From NCBI GenBank assembly GCA_958443265.1, contig CAUCKA010000001.1, positions 186,001-250,000 of the forward strand: 64,000 nucleotides of DNA. The letters are read 5' to 3'. This stretch comes from an uncultured Collinsella sp. (GTDB lineage Bacteria; Actinomycetota; Coriobacteriia; Coriobacteriales; Coriobacteriaceae). Position 1 is the first letter of the stretch. The number at the start of each line of letters is the position of its first letter. Under the pieces are notes generated by a model, which was not told the origin of the DNA, did no database searches, and saw only the letters and a program-made list of their open reading frames with translations. Position numbers and translations under genes: made by a program. Shown one piece after another: positions 24,489-32,555 of the stretch.

Positions 24489-25748
24489 TTATCGGGTGCG
24501 GCTGTGCTCCTGCAGGGCGTAGATCGATTTGTCCATGTTGAACAGATAAGCCACAACGCAGACGATGAAGAACATCGGCAGATTACCGAAACCGAAGACC
24601 TCGCAGCCAATGAGGATCGGCGCGAGTAGCGTGTTGGTGGCGCTGCCAAAGACGGCGGCGTATCCCAGCGCGGCGCAGAGCTCGACGGGCATGCCGAGAA
24701 TCCCGGCGAGTACGACACCCAGGCTGGCTCCGATGGAGAACAGCGGCGTCACCTCGCCACCCTGATATCCTGCGGAAAGCGTGGCGATGGTGAGTACGAA
24801 TTTGAGCGCCCAGTCCCAAGGCATGATCGACGCCTCGCCGTTGTCACCCAGTGCCGCGGATATCAGGTTGGTGCCAAGGCCGCAGTATCGCCCCTGCCAC
24901 AGCGCGAACAGAATCGCCGACAGCGCAAGGCCCATAACGGCAACGCGTATGTAAGGGCTGGGGAGCAGCCGCGCTGCAAGGGTCTTGGCATGGGCAAGGC
25001 ACCAGGCAAAAGCTCCACCTACCATACCAAACGCGATACCCAACAGCGCCAGTCGTCCAAGACCGGGGAGGTCGAGCGCATACGAGGCGGTAATGGCGAC
25101 CTCGAACTTCTCGAGTCCCAGAGCGCCGGAGGTCATGCTTGCGGCAAGCGAAGCCGTAAGCGCGGGAAACAGCGCGCGGTATTCCATGCGTCCTGCGACC
25201 AGTACTTCGATCGCAAAGACCGTGGCGGCGAGGGGCGTTCGGAAGAGTCCGGCAAAGCCGGCGGCCATGCCGATAAGCAAAAACGTGTTGCCGGGGTCTC
25301 GGAAAGGTAGACGTCGGCCGATCCAATGCGAGACGGTTGCGCCGATCTGCACGGCTACGCCTTCTCGTCCCGCGCTGCCGCCAAAGAGATGCGTGGCCCA
25401 CGTGCTCAGCATAATGAGCGGCACCAAACGTGGGGAGATGGCGTCCTCGCGTCCGTGGCCTACGTCGAACACCAGACTCATGCCGCGGTCGGTGCCCTTG
25501 CCCCAGGTGCGGTAGGCAAACACGATGGCAAGGCCCGCAAGAGCGAGAAAGGGGAGCAGCAACGCGACGTGCGAGTCCCGGAAGGCGCCAATTGCCAGGA
25601 GCACACGACCAAAAAGGGCACAGATGGCGCCAACGATAACGCCGATAGGGATTCCGACGGCGCCCATGAGCACGAGACCGCTATAGGTGTTGACCAGGCG
25701 TTTAATCCTGCTCGATGCGCTGCTTTCTGACATTTTGCTTTCCGACAC
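24489..25748 (-). CDS. CLC-family anion antiporter, fluoride (CLC-F)-like
   Basis: 419 residues, about ten membrane helices. GGSAGREGVAVQIG and GYQGGEVTPLFSIGASLG correspond to the CLC signature regions. The GREG-V-VQ and GGEVTP forms resemble the fluoride/proton CLC-F (EriC-F) branch rather than chloride ClC (GREGP, GIFAP). Fluoride export is therefore the best guess, from remembered family motifs. The start is GTG 25748 or ATG 25733; neither has a strong ribosome site. No fluoride riboswitch could be recognised upstream. Confidence 0.75.
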   Translation of the reverse strand: MSESKMSESSASSRIKRLVNTYSGLVLMGAVGIPIGVIVGAICALFGRVLLAIGAFRDSHVALLLPFLALAGLAIVFAYRTWGKGTDRGMSLVFDVGHGREDAISPRLVPLIMLSTWATHLFGGSAGREGVAVQIGATVSHWIGRRLPFRDPGNTFLLIGMAAGFAGLFRTPLAATVFAIEVLVAGRMEYRALFPALTASLAASMTSGALGLEKFEVAITASYALDLPGLGRLALLGIAFGMVGGAFAWCLAHAKTLAARLLPSPYIRVAVMGLALSAILFALWQGRYCGLGTNLISAALGDNGEASIMPWDWALKFVLTIATLSAGYQGGEVTPLFSIGASLGVVLAGILGMPVELCAALGYAAVFGSATNTLLAPILIGCEVFGFGNLPMFFIVCVVAYLFNMDKSIYALQEHSRTR

Positions 25749-25918
25749 TTGCTCTCTTGATAGAAAAAGAGCTGGAGTTGCGCATCGTTGAGAGGCTTTC
25801 CAGCTTTAGCAAAACAAACTTATAAGATGCGACGGGCCGCGTCAAGATAATTACCGGACGGCCTAGGAGGCGGCTGGTTGGCTGGCTTAAAACCTAGCGC
25901 GTGAAATGACGCCCCACG

Positions 25919-26557
25919 CTATTCAGCGCGCTTGATAGGATGACGAACCACGGTCTTAAGTTTCTCCGGTGCGCATTTGCGTGGATCGGAGAGATAGATT
26001 TCGTGATGTAAACGGGTGTCTGAGAAGTCGGGAACATAGCCCAGCTCGGTCGTGTATTCATGCATAGCGTCTACGGTCGCCGGTTCGTTGTCGTAGGGCC
26101 CGGTGTGCATACATTGAACGCAGAGACCCTCGTCAACTTTAAGCAGTTCGACGGCGGAAAAGTCCAGTTTCTTTTTGGTCGTGGCTTCCGCGACTGCCCA
26201 GCCAAAGTCATCTCGGGTGACGAAATCGGGCAGGCGGATGCACGAGATAAAGTTGAAATTGTCCTTGCGTACATAATCGATGTCGCCGCTCGGGGACTCT
26301 TGCCACCAGAAACCCTCGAGCGGCGGTACCACAAAGTCGAAATAGCCCTCGATACTCCTTGAGCCTTTCTTCGACATCTTGACGGTATAGGCGATGCCGT
26401 AAAGTAGCGGCAGGGCGTTTTGATACTCGCCACCTTCGGTATTTGGGTCACCCTTTCCGCGAACGGCAACGTAGCTCATAGGCGGGACAGTTACGATACT
26501 CGGCTTGCTTGCAGGTTTGTAGAGCTCCTTGCATTCCTTCTTAAAGTCGAACGCCAT
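25919..26557 (-). CDS. GyrI-like small-molecule-binding domain protein
   Basis: 212 residues. PPMSYVAVRGKGDPN, YGIAYTVKMS, SIEGYFDFVVPPLEGFWW and LCVQCMHTGPYDNEPATVDAMHEY fit the stand-alone GyrI-like/AraC-effector-binding domain found widely in gut Firmicutes and Actinobacteria. Such domains bind small hydrophobic ligands; members without a DNA-binding domain may hydrolyse or sequester xenobiotics. A dyad CGAACA-AC-TGTTCG lies 58-71 bases upstream of the start. There is no operon partner. Confidence 0.82.
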   Translation of the reverse strand: MAFDFKKECKELYKPASKPSIVTVPPMSYVAVRGKGDPNTEGGEYQNALPLLYGIAYTVKMSKKGSRSIEGYFDFVVPPLEGFWWQESPSGDIDYVRKDNFNFISCIRLPDFVTRDDFGWAVAEATTKKKLDFSAVELLKVDEGLCVQCMHTGPYDNEPATVDAMHEYTTELGYVPDFSDTRLHHEIYLSDPRKCAPEKLKTVVRHPIKRAE

Positions 26558-26614
26558 GCTGGCCGCCTTTCTGCGTATTGGCCTGCTTAGATAGTTGAAT
26601 CATATCATAGAAAC

Positions 26615-26628
26615 GAACAACTGTTCGA
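26615..26628. promoter_or_regulatory. Dyad CGAACA-AC-TGTTCG upstream of the GyrI-like gene
   Basis: A six-base perfect inverted repeat in an AT-rich promoter-like stretch. ACTGTTCGAAT also occurs in the dyad at 44293-44320, before the DUF2975 gene, suggesting a shared regulator. Confidence 0.4.
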
Positions 26629-26740
26629 ATGATTTGGCTGACAGATTGAGATGCGTGCGTTGTGTTTGGCGGTCGGCCTGACCCCGTTGATGATTTCTCG
26701 GCCTCCCCGGCGCCCTATCTATAGCTGCCGTTTCCCCATA

Positions 26741-26779
26741 TAAAACCTGCCAAAATAAACCTGTCCCTTTTTGATAGGT
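26741..26779 (-). repeat. R1 repeat, copy b, inverted and partly decayed
   Basis: Reverse orientation of the ACCTGCC repeat; the second arm reads TTTTGATAGGT, so two stem positions are lost. It lies 50 bases before the start of an ABC ATPase gene. Confidence 0.7.
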
Positions 26780-26828
26780 GCGAAATGGGTAATACTAAAG
26801 AGTTATCCGACCAGATGGGAACCGATCG

Positions 26829-27530
26829 ATGGCCTATATCGAATTTAAAGACGTCATCAAAGCATACGGCGAGGGCGATGCCCGCATTCACGCGCTCGAC
26901 GGCGCGAGCTTTACCGTTGAGCGTGGCGAGCTTGCCATTATCTTGGGCGCTTCGGGCGCCGGTAAAACCACGGCGCTCAACATTCTGGGTGGCATGGATA
27001 CGGCGACTTCCGGCACCGTGACGGTGGACGGGCGCGATGTGAGCTCCGCTAACGAGGCGCAGCTCGTGGAATACCGCCGCGCCGACGTCGGCTTTGTCTT
27101 CCAGTTCTACAATCTGGTCCCCAACCTGACGGCGCTCGAAAATGTTGAGCTTGCGGCGCAAATCTGCCCCGATTCGCTCGATGCCGAGCAAACGCTTTGC
27201 CAGGTTGGCCTGGGCGACCGCCTTGCTAACTTCCCCGCGCAGCTATCGGGCGGCGAGCAGCAGCGTGTGTCCATTGCCCGCGCGCTGGCCAAAAACCCCA
27301 AGCTGCTTCTATGCGACGAGCCCACGGGCGCCCTCGACTACAAAACCGGCAAGCAGATCTTGCAGCTGCTGCAGGACACCTGTCGCAAGCAGGGCATTAC
27401 GGTCATTATCATCACCCACAACTCTGCGCTGGCGCCCATGGCCGATCGCCTGATCCGCTTTAAGAGCGGCCGCGTGGAGAGCGAGACGGTCCAGCAAAAT
27501 CCCGTGTCTATCGAGACAATCGAGTGGTAG
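26829..27530 (+). CDS. ABC transporter ATP-binding protein (MacB/LolD type)
   Basis: 233 residues. Walker A LGASGAGKTT, Q-loop FVFQFYNLVPNLTALENVELAAQ (the MacB/LolD-type sequence), signature LSGGEQQRVSIARAL, Walker B LLLCDEPTGALD and His in IITHN. It powers the large FtsX-like permease encoded immediately downstream. Such pairs export peptides or resist cell-envelope antimicrobials, or extract lipoproteins; the cargo is unknown. No sensor kinase pair is adjacent. Confidence 0.92.
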   Translation: MAYIEFKDVIKAYGEGDARIHALDGASFTVERGELAIILGASGAGKTTALNILGGMDTATSGTVTVDGRDVSSANEAQLVEYRRADVGFVFQFYNLVPNLTALENVELAAQICPDSLDAEQTLCQVGLGDRLANFPAQLSGGEQQRVSIARALAKNPKLLLCDEPTGALDYKTGKQILQLLQDTCRKQGITVIIITHNSALAPMADRLIRFKSGRVESETVQQNPVSIETIEW

Positions 27531-27535
27531 CGCCC

Positions 27536-30301
27536 ATGGACCAGGACCGCCAAAACAGCCAAAACCACGATACGGAGCACGCGGGCCGCGACCGGGAGTT
27601 CGCGACCTACCGTACCGCCCAAAGCTCAAACGATATGGTGCCGACGGTATTTCGCCGTGGCATCTACCGCACAATCCGCGGCAGTCTTAAGCGCTTCCTA
27701 TCTATCGTGGTCATCACCGCGCTCGGCGTGAGCGTGATGTGCGGCCTCAAGGCGGGTTGCGAGGATCTGTGCGATTCGGTCGACGCCTACTTCGACCAGC
27801 AAAATGTCTATGACATTAACGTGCAGTCGACCTATGGCCTGACTGACGATGATCTCGACGCCATCCAAGAGGTCGATGGCGTCGAAACGGCCGAGGGCAT
27901 CTACGCCGAGACCGCCTACACCGCCGTGGGCACAACGCGCGAGCGCGTGGTCGTGCAAAGTCTCTCCAAGGAGAACATCGATCAGCCGGTGCTCGTGAAC
28001 GGCGATTTGCCCGAGAGCGCCGATGAAGTCGCGGTGACTTCGAAGTTCCTGAAGGCTTCGGGCAAAAAGCTCGGCGATACGGTGAGTTTTGCCGCCAATG
28101 ACGCGAGCTCGTCGAACCAAAGCGCCAAGGATCAGTTTGCCGCGGGCGATTACACCATTACGGCCGAGGTCCTCGATCCCACTGATGTGAGCTCCGACTC
28201 GACAGTCAACGCCTTTCGCGCTGCTTCGGCGGCGGACTATAAGTTCTATGTGAGCGAGGACGCCGCGACGTCGTCGTCCTATTCCGCAGTCCACGTAGTC
28301 GTCGAAGGAGCCAAGAGCCTCAACTCCTATTCGGATGCCTACGCGGCAAAGATCAACAAGGTCAAGGGCAATATAGAGAAGATCCGCGAGGAGCGTGAGA
28401 AGGCGCGCGCTCAGGAGCTGACAGTCGACACGCCGGCAAGCTTGGATGCGGCCGAGCGCCAGGCGAATATGCTCTTTGGGATTGAGCAGGACAACATCAA
28501 TCGCATGGCCCAGGGCAGCGAGGAACGCGTCCAGGCTCAGGCCGACCTGGATCAGCGCCGCGCCGCCGCCGACCAGCAGTTTGCCGATGCCCGCGCCGAG
28601 CTTTCCGATTTGGGTGAATGCACGTGGTACATCCAGGACCGCGACAATATCGCAAGCTACTCAAGCGTGGAGAGCGATAGCTCGTCAATTGAGGCTATTG
28701 CGACGGTGTTCCCGTTCATCTTCTTTATCGTCGCCGTGCTCATCAGCCTCACCACCGCCACGCGTATGGTCGAGGAGGAGCGCACGCTCATTGGCCTGTA
28801 CAAGGCGCTCGGCTACTCGCGCGAGCGCATCCTGTCCAAATACGTGGACTATGCGCTGTGGGCGTGCCTGATTGGCGGCGTGCTCGGCAATATCATCGGC
28901 TTTGTGGGCCTGCCGCTGTTCCTGTTTACGGTGTTCGACGACATGTACTCGCTGCCCCAGATGCTGCTTTCGTACGACATCGTGTCCTCGATCGTCTCGG
29001 TGGCGCTGTTTGCCGTGGGCGTGGTGGGCGCCACAATTATCGCCTGCCGCCACGAGATGGCCGAGACCCCGGCCTCGCTCATGCGCCCCAAGGCCCCGCG
29101 CGCCGGCTCGCGCATCCTACTTGAGCGCATCGGCTTTATCTGGCGCCGCATGGGCTTTTTGAACAAGGTGGCTGCGCGCAACCTGTTCCGTTACAAAAAG
29201 CGTGCCTTTATGACCATCTTTGGCATCGCGGGTTGCACCGCGCTTGTGATCTGCGGTATGGGTATTCGCGATACGTCGGTGGCGCTTTCGCCCAAACAGT
29301 ACGGGCATATCACGCGTTATGACTTGCTGGCGGTCGCCAACCCCGATGACTTTACGCAGACGTGCGCGGCGTTGGATGAGCGCAGCGCGGCCAATGATTC
29401 CAACGTGACCGTGACTTCGACGCTGCCGATTATGACCGACAACGTCACCTTTACGTTTGGCGGCAAGAGCGAGACCGTGCAGCTGATCGTGGTGCCCGAT
29501 GACCGCACGAACGACCTGGACGACTATGTGCGCCTCGAGGACGAGTCCAAAGAGCCGCTGTCTTTGCGTGACGGAGACGTGTATCTGAGCAAGAGTTCAC
29601 AGCTGGTGCTGGGGATTCAGCCGGGCGATACGGCATACGTCCAGGATTCGTCGCTCAATGTTGCCAAGGTCAAAGTCAGTGACATTTCGCTTAACTATCT
29701 TGGCAACACGCTTTACATGACGCAGGGCACCTATGAGCGCGCGTTCGGTCGAAGCGCACGCCTCAACGGCGTCTTTGTGCTGCTTAAGGGCTCGTCGGCC
29801 GACCAGATTGCGTTTAGCAAGAAGCTTAAGAGCGACGGTTGGCTCACCATCTCGAGCACGGCCGAACATTGGCAGAACTACGAGGCGAACTTTGCGATCA
29901 TCAATTCGGTCGTGGTGCTCGTGACTTTTATGGCGGCATGCCTGTCGTTTGTGGTGGTGTTTACGCTGTCCAACACGAATATCTCCGAGCGCGAACGCGA
30001 GCTGGCGACCATCAAGGTGCTGGGCTTCCGCCGTGGCGAGGTGCACCATTACGTCAACAAGGAGACGTTGATCCTCACGGCAATTGGCGCCGCGCTGGGC
30101 GTGCCACTGGGCGGCTTGCTGGCCGAGAGTTTTACGTACATTTTGCAGATGCCGTCGCTGTACTTTGACGTCGAAGTCGAGCCGCTAAGCTACGTGCTCG
30201 CCGTGGTGCTTTCCTTTGGCTTTACGTTTATCGTCAACCTAGCCACCAATCGTACCCTCAACAAGATCGACATGGTCGGCGCCCTCAAGAGCGCCGAGTG
30301 A
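27536..30301 (+). CDS. FtsX-like ABC transporter permease
   Basis: 921 residues from ATG 27536, five bases after the ATPase stop (a GTG at 27524 overlapping that gene is the alternative). One N-terminal membrane helix is followed by a large extracytoplasmic region with a charged coiled-coil-like stretch (roughly 275-350, rich in KIREEREKARAQEL). Then come three membrane helices (ATVFPFIFFIVAVLISLTTA onwards), a second large soluble region, and a second FtsX core at the C-terminus (VVLVTFMAACLSFVVVFTLSNTN). The last stop base is also the first base of an R1 palindrome. Confidence 0.9.
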   Translation: MDQDRQNSQNHDTEHAGRDREFATYRTAQSSNDMVPTVFRRGIYRTIRGSLKRFLSIVVITALGVSVMCGLKAGCEDLCDSVDAYFDQQNVYDINVQSTYGLTDDDLDAIQEVDGVETAEGIYAETAYTAVGTTRERVVVQSLSKENIDQPVLVNGDLPESADEVAVTSKFLKASGKKLGDTVSFAANDASSSNQSAKDQFAAGDYTITAEVLDPTDVSSDSTVNAFRAASAADYKFYVSEDAATSSSYSAVHVVVEGAKSLNSYSDAYAAKINKVKGNIEKIREEREKARAQELTVDTPASLDAAERQANMLFGIEQDNINRMAQGSEERVQAQADLDQRRAAADQQFADARAELSDLGECTWYIQDRDNIASYSSVESDSSSIEAIATVFPFIFFIVAVLISLTTATRMVEEERTLIGLYKALGYSRERILSKYVDYALWACLIGGVLGNIIGFVGLPLFLFTVFDDMYSLPQMLLSYDIVSSIVSVALFAVGVVGATIIACRHEMAETPASLMRPKAPRAGSRILLERIGFIWRRMGFLNKVAARNLFRYKKRAFMTIFGIAGCTALVICGMGIRDTSVALSPKQYGHITRYDLLAVANPDDFTQTCAALDERSAANDSNVTVTSTLPIMTDNVTFTFGGKSETVQLIVVPDDRTNDLDDYVRLEDESKEPLSLRDGDVYLSKSSQLVLGIQPGDTAYVQDSSLNVAKVKVSDISLNYLGNTLYMTQGTYERAFGRSARLNGVFVLLKGSSADQIAFSKKLKSDGWLTISSTAEHWQNYEANFAIINSVVVLVTFMAACLSFVVVFTLSNTNISERERELATIKVLGFRRGEVHHYVNKETLILTAIGAALGVPLGGLLAESFTYILQMPSLYFDVEVEPLSYVLAVVLSFGFTFIVNLATNRTLNKIDMVGALKSAE

Positions 30302-30341
30302 CCTGCCAAAAAGGGACAGGTTTATTTTGGCAGGTTTTATC
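30301..30341 (+). repeat. R1 repeat, copy c
   Basis: Same 41-base palindrome as at 23580; it begins at the last base of the permease stop codon. Confidence 0.8.
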
Positions 30342-30346
30342 TGCGC

Positions 30347-30380
30347 AAACGCCGGACAACCATTAGGTGGCCCGGCGTTT
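30347..30380. terminator. Hairpin AAACGCCGG/CCGGCGTTT
   Basis: Nine-base stem between convergent genes, with T-rich flank on the plus side; probable bidirectional terminator. Confidence 0.55.
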
Positions 30381-30417
30381 GCCCCGTTTTGCTGGGGATG
30401 TCTGTCGTTCAGTGCTC

Positions 30418-30738
30418 TTACTGGCCAATCCAGTGTTGCGCATAGCTCTTAATGTCCTCGGTAAAACCGTCAAGGTCGTCAAGGGTGATCACGCTGTCGA
30501 TAAGCAAATTGGCTATCTCGCGGTGCATTGTGCTGCGGCGAATGTCGTTTGCAATTACGCCTGAGGACAGCTTGTCTCTATTGAGGCGCTCTTCTAGTGC
30601 CCAAAATCTACTGGACGCTTCACTGTCGCCGTTCAGTATCTCAACATACTGGCCGATGAGCTTTTCCATATAACGTTCTTGCCATTGAGGAAGCATTTTC
30701 TTAAACAGCTTCCAGTCGCTTTCGGCTACGTCGCGCAT
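30418..30738 (-). CDS. Conserved hypothetical protein, 106 residues
   Basis: Begins MRDVAESDWKLFKKMLPQWQE and continues as a mostly helical, charged protein (YMEKLIGQYVEIL, ASSRFWALEERL, DDLDGFTEDIKSYAQ). I recall similar small proteins of unknown function in many gut Firmicutes, starting RDVSERDWKLF. No signal peptide, membrane helix or catalytic motif is visible. It is a single gene with its own upstream region. Confidence 0.8.
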   Translation of the reverse strand: MRDVAESDWKLFKKMLPQWQERYMEKLIGQYVEILNGDSEASSRFWALEERLNRDKLSSGVIANDIRRSTMHREIANLLIDSVITLDDLDGFTEDIKSYAQHWIGQ

Positions 30739-30867
30739 ATGTCCTCCGCTCGTTAAACGGGCTTTTCCATTTGCCTTTCATTCTATTTGGTTTTCGCTCA
30801 CAGGCGTGGATGAAGGGCTTTCTCCAGCCTTCGAGATTGGGCTTGAATGGGTCGTATGCCGCAAAAC

Positions 30868-31007
30868 GGGCCTATCTACTACGTTTGCTACCACACCCTC
30901 GACCATGACAAAGATTATGAAATTAAAACCGCAGGTAGAGGGCTTGCAAATATTCGGAAAAGGCGGTCATGGTTGGCCCCATCGAGTTAAACGTAGTAGA
31001 TGGCCCC
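30868..31007. repeat. Imperfect ~140-base fold-back element
   Basis: Two arms share ATCTACTACGTTT at the ends and ACCATGAC further in, in inverted orientation with matching spacing; the centre is AT-rich. It resembles a decayed miniature element. Confidence 0.55.
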
Positions 31008-31069
31008 TTTTCGTGGCGCGCGGTCAGCTCAATGCTAATCTCCGTGCCGGAACTGACCCAGTTGTTTGT

Positions 31070-31138
31070 AAGTTGCGGTGATATACGGACTGTTTGGCGC
31101 TTTGGAGCTTCAAAACAGTCCCTATCTCACCGCAACTT
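31070..31138. repeat. AGTTGCGGTG palindrome (family R2), copy a
   Basis: Arms AAGTTGCGGTGATATACGGA... and its near-complement enclose an 18-base centre. The proximal ten bases are identical to copies b and c; the distal arm differs (GGACTGTTT instead of AGTTCC). Confidence 0.75.
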
Positions 31139-31182
31139 AGGAGAAGGGCGGGGGTGGTTGGGTGCTGGTGGGTCGGAGCGTG

Positions 31183-32121
31183 TTAGGCCTGTTGGCGGTG
31201 CTTCCATTGTTTGCGGCACCAGCGCATGAGCGCTTTGATGACGGGAATCGTGATGAGGATGATCCATGCAGGATGGGGCTGTCCCAAACAGAGCCACATG
31301 TAGAGGAACCAAGCGATGGCGGCTGCCGGGTAGATGACCTCGATCAGCTTAGATAAGTGGCGTTGGTCGATAAAGTCGCCAAGCGCGTAATAGACGGGAA
31401 TCAGAAAGACGAGGAAGAGTCCCGTAGCCCATGTGCCGTAGACAATGCCGAGCACCAGATAGGCGAGGGCGACAAGCGCAGGGAAGGGGAATTTGTTCCA
31501 TGCACGTCCGACCTTGGTGTGGAAATGCTTGCCGTGATGGTCGAGCTTGTCGTGTGCTTCCTTCCAGCTGGAAAACGTCTCGCCGTCGATGGTGACGGTG
31601 CCGTCGTCATTGGTATGCACACTATGTCCATCGTCCTCAAGCGTATCGATATGCAATCCGCCTGGCCCCACATGGACCTCTTCACCCTTGCGCTCGTTAG
31701 CCACATGGATGCCATTCCAGCCAACATGAACCTCTTCGCCTTTGTTGGGGTCAATAACGTGGATGCCGCGCGCGAGGGAAATATCGACAAGTGGCTTATC
31801 GCTGCAATCAGCGTGTTCAGTAGAAGCCTCAGCCTCCTCAGCCTTATCTGAAGCTTTGGTGCCGGCGTTGCTGTTCTGCGCCTCATCATCAGCCTGCGAG
31901 TCGTCAGTGCTATCCACCGCCTCCCCATACAGCAGCTCATCCAGCGACACGCCATACAGCGCGGCGAGCGCAATAAGGTTATCGGTATCGGGAGAGGATT
32001 CGCTGCGCTCCCATTTACTGACAGCCTGACGACTCACACCCAGCTGGGTGGCAAGCGCCTCCTGAGAAAGCCCGGCAGCCTTGCGGCGATCGACGAGCCG
32101 CTGTGCCATCGCAAGATCCAT
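31183..32121 (-). CDS. XRE-family regulator with membrane domain
   Basis: 312 residues from ATG 32121 (AAAGGA five bases upstream; an ATG 15 bases earlier lies in that site). The N-terminal helix-turn-helix LSQEALATQLGVSRQAVSKWERSESSPD is a classical XRE domain. A long acidic linker follows, then Gly-rich repeats (GEEVHVGWNGIHV, GEEVHVGPGGLHI, DDGTVTIDGETF), then four C-terminal membrane helices. The repeats look like a small beta-structure of the DUF1707/shadow type. The layout suggests a membrane-tethered regulator; targets are unknown. Confidence 0.85.
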   Translation of the reverse strand: MDLAMAQRLVDRRKAAGLSQEALATQLGVSRQAVSKWERSESSPDTDNLIALAALYGVSLDELLYGEAVDSTDDSQADDEAQNSNAGTKASDKAEEAEASTEHADCSDKPLVDISLARGIHVIDPNKGEEVHVGWNGIHVANERKGEEVHVGPGGLHIDTLEDDGHSVHTNDDGTVTIDGETFSSWKEAHDKLDHHGKHFHTKVGRAWNKFPFPALVALAYLVLGIVYGTWATGLFLVFLIPVYYALGDFIDQRHLSKLIEVIYPAAAIAWFLYMWLCLGQPHPAWIILITIPVIKALMRWCRKQWKHRQQA

Positions 32122-32307
32122 GACAGTTCCTTTCATGTGGTGACCGTAATCGAATGAGCCGAGTATGCCGAGAACAACCGGTAGCGACCACCATTTCTAG
32201 TTAGAATCTGCCCCAACCCTACCGCAACTACCGGTAGCAACCCCTAACGACCAGCCATTTCAGGACAAATGTCAGTGCAAGTAGCAGCCAAGAGCCCCCA
32301 CTCAGTA

Positions 32308-32374
32308 AGTTGCGGTGGAATAGTTTTTGGATTCAGCCATTTGCGGACTAAGCAGGAACTATTTCACCGCAACT
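32308..32374. repeat. R2 palindrome, copy b
   Basis: AGTTGCGGTGGAATAGTTTT pairs with GGAACTATTTCACCGCAACT through G-T wobbles only, so pairing is kept at the RNA level despite the changes. Confidence 0.75.
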
Positions 32375-32435
32375 GAATTTCAGACCAGGCACCCGCAGCA
32401 AGAAGACGAATAGCCTCGGCGAGTATGTAAACGCA

Positions 32436-32532
32436 GGGCCCTCCGACCCCGCCCGACGATTTCGATTGGCGACCTTTGACGGAGTCAAGGGAGGAGCCAA
32501 ATCGAAATACGTCGGGCGGGGTCGGAGGGCCC
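32436..32532 (-). repeat. Very long GC-rich hairpin downstream of pfkA
   Basis: Perfect 23-base arms (32436-32458 with 32510-32532), then a one-to-two-base mismatch, then a further inner helix ATTTCGATT-GGC with GCC-AAATCGAAAT. It starts 24 bases after the pfkA stop codon in the sense direction. No T run. Confidence 0.75.
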
Positions 32533-32555
32533 GATGGGGTGGATTCCAGCCGAGG

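Larger units (their letters stand above)
30739..31182. other. Intergenic region without a gene; two fold-back elements
   Basis: I find no credible coding sequence. The stretch holds a ~140-base fold-back element (30868-31007) and the R2 palindrome copy a (31070-31138); the rest shows no feature. Confidence 0.5.
32122..32555. other. Intergenic region without a gene; R2 copy b and a long GC hairpin
   Basis: No coding sequence is seen. The promoter of the XRE gene must lie at the left end; two palindromic elements, listed separately, fill the right half. Confidence 0.5.

Noticed and set aside
25749..25918. Possible fluoride riboswitch upstream of the CLC gene
   Set aside because: I could not find the conserved pseudoknot segments on the minus strand; only a simple hairpin (GCTGGA...TCCAGC) is present.
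30806..31229. Short open frames in the gap after the 106-residue hypothetical gene
   Set aside because: They run through the fold-back element and the R2 palindrome, lack ribosome sites and resemble no protein.
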